From an uncultured Christensenella sp. (GTDB lineage Bacteria; Bacillota; Clostridia; Christensenellales; Borkfalkiaceae), in NCBI GenBank assembly GCA_910578655.1, contig CAJTQE010000021.1, forward strand, positions 1 through 26,192: a stretch of 26,192 bases of DNA, written 5' to 3'. Both the position numbers and the translations under genes were made by a program. This document shows, piece after piece, positions 1 through 5,707 of this stretch (the first letter of the stretch is position 1; every line of letters starts with the position of its first letter). The notes under the pieces are model-generated. The model saw nothing but the letters and a program-made list of their open reading frames with translations, searched no databases and was not told the origin of the DNA.

Positions 1-956
1 CTGCCCGGCAACCGCCTGTTGACGAACCCGTTGAAGAAACGGTTTCAGAGCAGACCGAAGAACAGCCGGCAACCGAAGAAGTTGCTCGTGAGACTGTCGA
101 CGAACCTGCAGAGACCGTTGAAACCGAAGAAGAAATAACCAAATTCTACGAGGAAGAAGATACTTCGTACCTCATCCCCTCCGTTGAAGAACAAGCAGAA
201 CAAGCAGAACAACCCGAAGAAACCGAAGAAGTTTCAGAAAAAGTTACGGAAGAAACTGAAACCGTCGCTGAACCGCAAGAACAGCCCACGGAAGAAATCG
301 TTGATGAGGTAACTGAAATAGAAGACGTAAAAGAACCCGATCAGGCGGAACAACCTGATGAAACGACGCAAGAAGAAACTGTGCAAAAGCCTTACCGCGA
401 AGACGTTAAGCCCTACAACCCTTACGAACACAACAATAACCCGTTCAGGGCGTATGAACAATCGTCGCAGCCCGTTCAGCCTTATAATCCTTACGCACAG
501 CACAAAACGACGGTATATGAACCTAAGATTCAAAAGCCTGCCGAAAAGACGGAGCCCGTTCAAGCTAAACCCATCGTTAAGCCCTATGAACCGCCGGTCG
601 AAAAGCAGCCTGTAAAACCCTTGCAGCCCCGTCCCATCATTCAGGAATTCAAGCCCGTCCCTCCCGTCAGCGAACAATCGCAACCGGTCAAAGAGACGAA
701 CGTGTATACTATTGATACCGTATACGCAGGGCCTTCCGACACGTTTATCCGCAAACTTACCAACGACGAGAAAATTGAATTTGCCCGTACTTTCATTGAA
801 AAGAACAGAGGCGATTTGGGCAGTATACCCGATTACGTCGTCGGCGGCGACAATAAAAAATTCTTCTCGGTTGCATTCATTTATCTCGGAAGAATACGCG
901 GATTAATTTCCGACGGACTTTTAAACAAGATGTTTAAAGAATTGAATATGCTGTAA
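1..956 (+). CDS. C-terminal part of an acidic Pro/Glu/Gln-rich protein of unknown function (5' end outside window)
   Basis: The reading frame is open from base 3 to the TAA at 954-956, so about 317 residues are visible and the start lies upstream of the window. The first ~125 visible residues are low-complexity, rich in Glu, Pro, Gln, Thr and Val. The next ~100 are Pro/Tyr/Lys/Gln-rich with recurring YNPY and KPYEP-like units. The last ~80 residues (from about base 710) look globular, with charged helices, and end in SDGLLNKMFKELNML. No membrane segment or signal peptide is visible in this part. The composition suggests a long disordered linker joined to a small folded C-terminal domain. I do not recognise the family. 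The gene faces the sigma-factor operon and shares its terminator. Confidence 0.8.
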   Translation, partial: ARQPPVDEPVEETVSEQTEEQPATEEVARETVDEPAETVETEEEITKFYEEEDTSYLIPSVEEQAEQAEQPEETEEVSEKVTEETETVAEPQEQPTEEIVDEVTEIEDVKEPDQAEQPDETTQEETVQKPYREDVKPYNPYEHNNNPFRAYEQSSQPVQPYNPYAQHKTTVYEPKIQKPAEKTEPVQAKPIVKPYEPPVEKQPVKPLQPRPIIQEFKPVPPVSEQSQPVKETNVYTIDTVYAGPSDTFIRKLTNDEKIEFARTFIEKNRGDLGSIPDYVVGGDNKKFFSVAFIYLGRIRGLISDGLLNKMFKELNML

Positions 957-962
957 ACAGAT

Positions 963-996
963 AAACGGCTTCGGATTTTATGTCCGAAGCCGTTTT
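963..996 (+). terminator. Bidirectional terminator between convergent genes
   Basis: A perfect 13-bp stem (963-975 with 983-995) encloses a 7-base loop and is followed on the + strand by TTTTATTT. It ends the upstream + strand gene. Its right arm overlaps the stop codon of the minus-strand HATPase gene (995-997), so it probably also terminates the sigma-factor operon, with a weaker U tract on that strand. Confidence 0.85.
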
Positions 997-1360
997 ATTT
1001 ATGCCGTTTTATAAATACCTTTATTTCACCGCACTCGCTGTGCTCGATGTCGCCGCAAATGCTTCTGATTATATACAGTCCTCTGCCGCTTTCCGCAAAC
1101 ACGTCGGGTGCGGGACGGCTGACGTCCAGATTTTTAAAGCTTTCAGCCGTAACGGTAATTTCAATAGTATCACCGGATAGCGTGCCGGTAAACTCCGCCT
1201 CGTCTCCGCCGTGCCGAATGACGTTGGTAATAAGTTCGCAACAGACTAACTTGCTTTCAAAAATCTCATCGTCATCAGCACCGGAAAGGCGCAAAAAATC
1301 GACAAAAGTTTTAACGTGCGCACCCATACTTTTTAAGTTGTCAACTTTGAAACTAATCAT
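995..1360 (-). CDS. RsbW/SpoIIAB-like HATPase protein (putative anti-sigma factor), second copy
   Basis: 121 residues with the GHKL ATPase fold of anti-sigma serine kinases. The N box is present (CCELITNVIRHGG, Glu42 and Asn46), as is a glycine-rich G2 box (ESGRGLYIIRS, about 90-100). The G1 box, usually DxGxG and contacting adenine, is replaced by TAESFKN (about 71-77), so ATP binding may be altered. Family members bind a sigma factor and phosphorylate a STAS antagonist. The ATG overlaps the stop of the sigma gene by one base (TAATG), implying translational coupling. It is the last gene of the module. Its position after the sigma factor, rather than before it as in spoIIAB or rsbW, is unusual. 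Confidence 0.8.
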   Translation of the reverse strand: MISFKVDNLKSMGAHVKTFVDFLRLSGADDDEIFESKLVCCELITNVIRHGGDEAEFTGTLSGDTIEITVTAESFKNLDVSRPAPDVFAESGRGLYIIRSICGDIEHSECGEIKVFIKRHK

Positions 1361-2085
1361 TATAACAGCGATTTCCTTAATTTTTCAACTATCTTCCTCT
1401 CCGCACGGGAAACGAACATCTGACTTACGCCCAGCATTTTTCCGACTTCCGACTGCGATTTGCCTTGAATGAACCTCAGCTTTACTACCTTCTGCTCCGT
1501 GGGGTCAAGCTTTGCAATCTCGCTCCTCAAAGACTCGCTGTCGTAAAAGCTTTCAAACGTATTTGAATTGTCCGGAATGACGTCATACAGCCTCCCCTCG
1601 CCGTCATCGCCCGCCACCTTAGCGTCAAGACTTATCGGCGCGCGGTATTCAAGCGCTTCCATTATAGCTTCTTCCGTAGAATCAAGCAGACGGGCAAGTT
1701 GGCTTATCGTCGGTTTTACGCCGTGTTCTTGAAAATATTCTCCGGTTGCGCTTTTAATTTTTGCCGAAAGCGTATACACTTTGCGCGGAAGACGAACTGC
1801 ACGGGAAAAGTCGCGGAAATAATTTTTTATTACCCCCGTGACCGTCGGCGTTATGTAAGTGGTGAACTGTACCCCCACGTCGGGGTCGAATTTTTCTACG
1901 CCGGTGATAAGAGCTTCGGAGGCAACCTGCAAAAGGTCGTCGTATTCCACGCCTCTGCCCGCAAATTTTTTGGCCAGAATTTCTGCCACGTATATGTAAT
2001 TTTCAACAAGCTTATTGCGAATATCCTTATCGCGAGTTGCGCGGTATTCGCGGAAAAGCTTGTCGGATTCCTGCGTGCTAATCAT
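1360..2085 (-). CDS. Sigma-70 family factor of the SigB/SigF/SigG group
   Basis: 241 residues. Region 2 spans about 24-97 (DDLLQVASEALITGVEKFDP, then FTTYITPTVTGVIKNYFRD), region 3 about 100-150, and region 4 about 185-241 with the helix-turn-helix around 208-233 (GKSQSEVGKMLGVSQMFVSR). This is the alternative-sigma layout of B. subtilis SigB/SigF/SigG, whose activity is controlled by partner switching. The ATG overlaps the upstream HATPase gene by 4 bases (ATGA), and the downstream HATPase gene starts on its stop. Which process it controls (stress or sporulation) cannot be told from this window. SigF would normally sit directly after spoIIAA-spoIIAB. Confidence 0.9.
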   Translation of the reverse strand: MISTQESDKLFREYRATRDKDIRNKLVENYIYVAEILAKKFAGRGVEYDDLLQVASEALITGVEKFDPDVGVQFTTYITPTVTGVIKNYFRDFSRAVRLPRKVYTLSAKIKSATGEYFQEHGVKPTISQLARLLDSTEEAIMEALEYRAPISLDAKVAGDDGEGRLYDVIPDNSNTFESFYDSESLRSEIAKLDPTEQKVVKLRFIQGKSQSEVGKMLGVSQMFVSRAERKIVEKLRKSLL

Positions 2086-2426
2086 ATCGTAAGCGTTATC
2101 CTGTCGATAATTCCCTTCTTTTCGCTTATAGTAAATTCAACCAACGCGCCGATAAGCGCAAGGCTTAATTCACTGTCGCCCTTTTTCGGTTCGCCGTCAA
2201 GACCCGTAAGGGTGACGCCGACCGATTTTTTAATATTGAACTCCGCACGGACGCGTTCGAAACCGCAGTTTCTCAATATGTTTGCACTTTCGGTGACGCA
2301 AACCTTAAAATCTTCAAGCGCGTCCACGTCGATATCCGCAACCGAGCAAACTGCGCCGGCTACAAGGCGCAACGCGGTAAGATATTCACTGTCCGAAAGA
2401 TAAAATTCTACCGTAAAGTTTTTCAT
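2082..2426 (-). CDS. Degenerate RsbW/SpoIIAB-like protein, first copy
   Basis: 114 residues that align by pattern to anti-sigma HATPases: a regulatory N-terminal half, an N-box-like helix (DFKVCVTESANILRNCG, about 39-55) and a C-terminal part (SELSLALIGALVEF). The Glu is kept (Glu46), but the position of the Mg-binding Asn is Ile50. The G1 motif is not recognisable, and the G2 glycines are replaced by LSLAL. It is therefore probably not an active kinase, though it could still bind the sigma factor or antagonist. GAGG lies 7 bases before the ATG. The stop overlaps the sigma gene start by 4 bases. The assignment rests on position and pattern, not a database match. Confidence 0.6.
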   Translation of the reverse strand: MKNFTVEFYLSDSEYLTALRLVAGAVCSVADIDVDALEDFKVCVTESANILRNCGFERVRAEFNIKKSVGVTLTGLDGEPKKGDSELSLALIGALVEFTISEKKGIIDRITLTI

Positions 2427-2445
2427 TTTAAAACCTCAAAATTAT

Positions 2446-2588
2446 GACTGAAAGTTGCCACAGTCCGACACCGTATCACGTTCAGTTAAAGAATAGACGA
2501 GCGTCAGACAAGGAGGACGAGGAAAACTTGAAGGAGTTTACAATGACGTAAACGACTGAAAGTTGCCGCAGTCCGACACCGTATCACG
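2446..2588. repeat. Pair of 35-base direct repeats in the spacer inside the sigma module
   Basis: 2446-2480 and 2554-2588 are identical except for one base (A/G), 108 bases apart. Each begins GACTGAAAGTTGCC and can form a small GACTG/CAGTC hairpin. Between them lies a GTTTAC/GTAAAC palindromic core (2533-2556) that recurs near 10519. A 12-base inverted pair (2484-2495 and 2596-2607) brackets the second copy; its right arm runs into the stop codon of the STAS gene. The 175-base spacer (2427-2601) shows no coding potential I trust. It looks like a duplicated intergenic repeat element. Confidence 0.85.
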
Positions 2589-2601
2589 CGAAGTATATTC
2601 T

Positions 2602-2910
2602 TTAACTTCTGATATCCATTATGGTGTCGAGCGAACATATCTCAAACAGTTTTCTTATTCTCGGCTGAACGTTTTTAAGGGTCATTGTAAAGCCGTCGGT
2701 TTTCAGCTGCTTAAAAAGTTTGACAAACGTGCCGAGCATAGTACTGTCGATAAAAGTCAACAGAGTACAGTCAAACTCCACGTCCTTTTTATCGTGAAGA
2801 TAAGCCGCCTTTACTTCGGCGTAAAAATCTTCGCTGGTTGCCGAATCTATCTCGCCGGAAAGCGAAAACTGCAATTTGTTTTCAGTTGACGTAAGCATTA
2901 CCTGACGCAT
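2602..2910 (-). CDS. STAS-domain anti-sigma factor antagonist (RsbV/SpoIIAA-like)
   Basis: 102 residues, the usual size of a single STAS domain. The hallmark phosphorylation loop is present as FIDSTMLGTFVKL (about 53-65), where Ser56 corresponds to the serine phosphorylated by RsbW/SpoIIAB kinases. When dephosphorylated, such proteins bind the anti-sigma factor and release the sigma factor. GAGG five bases before the ATG at 2910 supports this start over Met5. It is the first gene of the module, separated from the next gene by a 175-base repeat-bearing spacer. A hairpin and a possible sigma-B-type promoter lie just upstream (2943-2975). Confidence 0.9.
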   Translation of the reverse strand: MRQVMLTSTENKLQFSLSGEIDSATSEDFYAEVKAAYLHDKKDVEFDCTLLTFIDSTMLGTFVKLFKQLKTDGFTMTLKNVQPRIRKLFEICSLDTIMDIRS

Positions 2911-2942
2911 AATTACCTCGTAAAAATTTCTTTTATATATTT

Positions 2943-2975
2943 ATAACCCGTTTCAACGTTCCTGAAACGGGTTAT
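2943..2975 (-). promoter_or_regulatory. 13-bp hairpin between the pseudouridine synthase gene and the STAS gene; possible SigB-type promoter
   Basis: 2943-2955 and 2963-2975 are perfectly complementary around a 7-base loop; the right end covers the upstream gene's stop codon. No U tract follows on either strand, so it is not a textbook terminator. Read on the minus strand it also contains GTTTCA (2963-2968), 13 bases, then GGGTTA (2944-2949), resembling the sigma-B pattern GTTTAA/GGGTAT, 33 bases before the STAS start codon. It may be a transcript end, a self-activated promoter, or both; the promoter reading is tentative. Confidence 0.45.
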
Positions 2976-3784
2976 AGTTCAAAGTTAAAGCTGCTTTCAA
3001 AAATTTTTCCGTTTAAATATGAAAGTCCGCCTTCCAAATTAAACTGCAAGTACTTGGCGATTAATCTTTGCCGTCTTGCACCGTATTTCGCGTTTAGCGC
3101 GCCGTCGCCGTACTTTTCGTCGCCCAACACGGGACAGCCTATAAACGCGGTATGCGCGCGTATTTGGTGGGTTTTACCGGTATGCAGCTTTATTGTAACC
3201 AGCGCAACGTCGCCGCAGCTTTTTTCAACGCGATATCCGGTTATAATCTTTTCCGCGCCGACTTCGCTTTTTGCAAATATCTTTACTCCGCTTTCCTCCT
3301 TTTTTAAGTATGCGGTAAGCACCGCCTCAGGCTGCTTAAAGCAATTTTTGCAAAGCGCGATATAAGTCTTTTGCACTTGCCTTAGTTTAAACGCCCGTAA
3401 AAGCTGCCGTTCGGCATATTCGGTTTTTGCATAGACGATAAGACCCTGAGTATTTCTGTCAAGGCGATGCACTGCGTAAAAGCCGCCGTTTGTATTCAGT
3501 TCGCTGAAAAGGCCTTCGCTTGAAACGCCCGATAATTTATCGGCAACATATATATTGCCGTCCTCATAAACCACGGTATGAGAGGGCTTACCCTCCTGCT
3601 TTGCATTGGTGTAATAGACAACCTCGTCACCGCGTTTGACGGGAATATTTTTGCCCGTGCGTTCGCCGTTGACCTTTATATCCCTTTGCCGCAAAAGCGC
3701 GGAAAAGCAAAAACTTCCCTGCGGATAGACGGCGTCCGTAAAGTCTTTTAAGTTGGTATCCTGTGTAACGTAAAAAGTTTTCAT
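2972..3784 (-). CDS. RluA-family RNA pseudouridine synthase
   Basis: 270 residues from the ATG at 3784. The catalytic motif HRLDRNTQG carries the nucleophilic Asp, and KTHQIRAHTAFIGCPVLGD is the second family signature. An S4-like RNA-binding segment precedes it (LLRQRDIKVNGE...VKRGDEVVYY). Such enzymes isomerise uridine to pseudouridine in rRNA or tRNA; which position cannot be told here. A longer upstream frame exists, but the ATG at 3784 overlaps the feoB stop as ATGA and directly precedes the conserved N-terminal sequence. No strong Shine-Dalgarno is visible, so translation is probably coupled to feoB. Confidence 0.9.
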   Translation of the reverse strand: MKTFYVTQDTNLKDFTDAVYPQGSFCFSALLRQRDIKVNGERTGKNIPVKRGDEVVYYTNAKQEGKPSHTVVYEDGNIYVADKLSGVSSEGLFSELNTNGGFYAVHRLDRNTQGLIVYAKTEYAERQLLRAFKLRQVQKTYIALCKNCFKQPEAVLTAYLKKEESGVKIFAKSEVGAEKIITGYRVEKSCGDVALVTIKLHTGKTHQIRAHTAFIGCPVLGDEKYGDGALNAKYGARRQRLIAKYLQFNLEGGLSYLNGKIFESSFNFEL

Positions 3785-5451
3785 AAAAATAACAAGTGAA
3801 CTGCGTACGCGCCGATAAATGAAATTATAAGCTGAATAATAAAGCACTTAACCGTAAATTTTAAGCCTGCTTCCTTGCACGACGCGGAAAGGGCGCTTAT
3901 GCACGCAGGGCTTAAAAGAATAAACGTGCTTAATGAAATTGCCTCGCCTATACCCAAAGCAAATTCGGGAATAAGCATAGATACGGTTGCCGCCACGTTT
4001 TCCTTTGCAATAAATCCGCACAGCGCCGAATACGCAAGCCGCCAGTCGTTTATGCCCATAGGATAAAAGAGCGGAACCAAAATTCTGCTTATATGCGCAA
4101 GCATACTTTTATCCGCCGGAACAAACTGAAAGGTAAATGAAAAGTGCGACAAGAACCAGCTTATAATACAAAACAGCGTAATTACGCCGGCCACCTTTAT
4201 TATAAACCCTTTTATGTAAAAATACAACTTTTTAGCTACGGTATCAAGCGCAGGAAAAATTACGGGCGTAACTTCCGAAAGCATACCCTCTTTTTTGCCC
4301 TTAATCAAAAACGAAAACAAGAGCGAAAGAAAAAGCCCTGCAAAATAAAACAGCGTAATTACGGGAAACGGGTTTGCGAAAAGCGGAGATAGAAACGTCA
4401 GGAAAACGGGAAGTTTTGCTCCGCACGGAATAAACGGTAAAACGGCTATCGTGCGCTTTTGCGCGTTTTCGGTGGAATATCCGCGCGTAGTCATTATCGC
4501 GGCGGCGGTACACCCGAACCCTGATACAAGCGAAAAAGCCGCCCTGCCCGACAGATTTACTTTTTCAAAAAGACCGTCTGTCGCAAACGCAAGCGCGGAC
4601 GTAATTCCGCTTTCGTCCAAAAGCGTCAGAAACAGATACAGCACGGCAAGCTGAGGAACAAACGACAGCACCGCCCCCGCGCCGCTCAATATCCCCTCGC
4701 AGGTAAGCGAAATTAAAATTTCGTTCTGCATACGCGAAGTGAGAAACCGACCGAATTTGTCAACGATTAAACTTTCGGTAAGCCCCTTTAAAAGCGCGCC
4801 CGGCATCAACGGGTGAAAAGCAAAAAAGAACATCAGCGCTATTGCCGTGATAAAGAAAAACAGCGCGAAAAACCTGTTATAAAAAAGCTTGTCGGCGCGG
4901 CTTATTCCCTCACGCCCTGCGCTGTACGCCTCGGAAAAAGCAACGCCTGATTTTTGCGAATTAAACTTAACTCCGCTTTCAATTTGCCGCTTTAACTGTT
5001 TAGGCGTACAAACAAATACGGGAATACCCAGATAAAGCGAAAGCTTTTCGACGTCCACCTTGCCGCCGCGCCGTTTAAGTTGATTAAGCTTTGTCAGATA
5101 CATTATTACGGGCTTGCCGGTTTCAATCAGCCGACGGGTCAGGTTAAGCCCGCTTTGCAAAGTCAGCGCGTCGGCTACGTTTATAATTAAATCGGCGTTT
5201 GCGATTTCGCCGGCGGCACAGGTTTCTTCCATTGAATAAGCGTTCATTGCATAAAGACCGGGACTGTCGACGTACGTTACGCCGCCGTAAGTCTTTTGCG
5301 CCGCAGAAGTAGTTACGCCGTGAAAGTTGCCGGTGCGCAAATTGCTTTTTGTCAACGCGTTAAAAAGAGTGGTTTTTCCCGCGTTGGGGTTGCCTGCAAG
5401 CACTACGCGCAACTTACCCATATCGGAAATTTGGCTTGTTTTTGCTAACAT
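3781..5451 (-). CDS. feoB: FeoB-type ferrous iron transporter, short form with altered G4/G5 motifs
   Basis: 556 residues; FeoB is usually 600-800. The N-terminal GTPase domain has G1 GNPNAGKT (20-27) and G3 DSPG (62-65). The G4 position reads TKLN (120-123) instead of NxxD, and G5 reads CTP instead of TSA. The helical spacer domain (usually about 100 residues) is nearly absent: only ~30 residues separate the G domain from the first membrane segment (~192). The membrane part contains the family signature GFGCTAAAIMTTRG and PFIPCGAKLPVFLTFL, with many hydrophobic helices. It should carry Fe2+ across the cytoplasmic membrane. GAGG seven bases upstream supports the ATG at 5451, which overlaps feoA by 7 bases. 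The stop overlaps the next gene. Confidence 0.9.
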   Translation of the reverse strand: MLAKTSQISDMGKLRVVLAGNPNAGKTTLFNALTKSNLRTGNFHGVTTSAAQKTYGGVTYVDSPGLYAMNAYSMEETCAAGEIANADLIINVADALTLQSGLNLTRRLIETGKPVIMYLTKLNQLKRRGGKVDVEKLSLYLGIPVFVCTPKQLKRQIESGVKFNSQKSGVAFSEAYSAGREGISRADKLFYNRFFALFFFITAIALMFFFAFHPLMPGALLKGLTESLIVDKFGRFLTSRMQNEILISLTCEGILSGAGAVLSFVPQLAVLYLFLTLLDESGITSALAFATDGLFEKVNLSGRAAFSLVSGFGCTAAAIMTTRGYSTENAQKRTIAVLPFIPCGAKLPVFLTFLSPLFANPFPVITLFYFAGLFLSLLFSFLIKGKKEGMLSEVTPVIFPALDTVAKKLYFYIKGFIIKVAGVITLFCIISWFLSHFSFTFQFVPADKSMLAHISRILVPLFYPMGINDWRLAYSALCGFIAKENVAATVSMLIPEFALGIGEAISLSTFILLSPACISALSASCKEAGLKFTVKCFIIQLIISFIGAYAVHLLFL

Positions 5452-5669
5452 TTATCAACCTCTATTTTTTTTGCAAGCAATTTTCTTATGCCTAATCTGA
5501 CCGTACCGCAACCTATAAGCACGCTGCTTCTGAACAGAGAAAATGCAAGCACGGTAAATTTTTTGCCCGAAACAATTCCCAGCGAATTCAGCCGTGCCGC
5601 AACGCTTCCCGTCAGGCTGCTTGCCTTTATAATTCCGCTTTCGCCTACGGATAAATCAAAAACACTCAT
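5445..5669 (-). CDS. feoA: FeoA, small SH3-like ferrous iron transport partner protein
   Basis: 74 residues, the usual length. The pattern LSVGESGIIKASSLTGSVAARLNSLGIVSGKKFTV is typical of FeoA, which binds and regulates FeoB at the cytoplasmic side of the membrane. It is followed by feoB with a 7-base overlap, the common feoAB order. No Shine-Dalgarno is visible before the ATG at 5669, and the first codons lie inside the 3' arm of a 13-bp hairpin (5659-5690), which could limit initiation or act as the ileS terminator. No convincing promoter was seen, so expression may depend on read-through from ileS. Confidence 0.88.
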   Translation of the reverse strand: MSVFDLSVGESGIIKASSLTGSVAARLNSLGIVSGKKFTVLAFSLFRSSVLIGCGTVRLGIRKLLAKKIEVDKC

Positions 5670-5690
5670 AGAATAAACTATGAGTGTTTT
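5659..5690 (-). terminator. Terminator-like hairpin after ileS that overlaps the feoA start
   Basis: A perfect 13-bp stem (5659-5671 with 5678-5690) encloses the 6-base loop AATAAA. On the minus strand the stem ends in TTTTTGATTTAT, giving the U tract of an intrinsic terminator 18 bases after the ileS stop. The same 3' arm encodes the start codon and first residues of feoA. It could therefore also be a start-codon-masking hairpin or a palindromic operator for an iron regulator. It does not match a Fur box clearly. Confidence 0.75.
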
Positions 5691-5707
5691 ATTATTTTTA
5701 AAACCGA

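Noticed and set aside
234..683. 149-residue minus-strand frame rich in Phe, Arg and Leu
   Set aside because: Antisense to a low-complexity Glu/Pro-coding region, which by itself produces Phe/Leu/Arg/Gly codons on the other strand.
1699..2403. 234-residue frame on the + strand across the sigma and HATPase genes
   Set aside because: Antisense to two conserved genes, no start signal, odd composition.
2446..2588. Direct repeats as a CRISPR array
   Set aside because: Only two copies, a 73-base gap, no further units and no cas genes.
3782..3847. Longer start for the pseudouridine synthase (21 extra residues)
   Set aside because: It would run back into feoB, while the ATG at 3784 makes a typical ATGA overlap and begins the conserved part.
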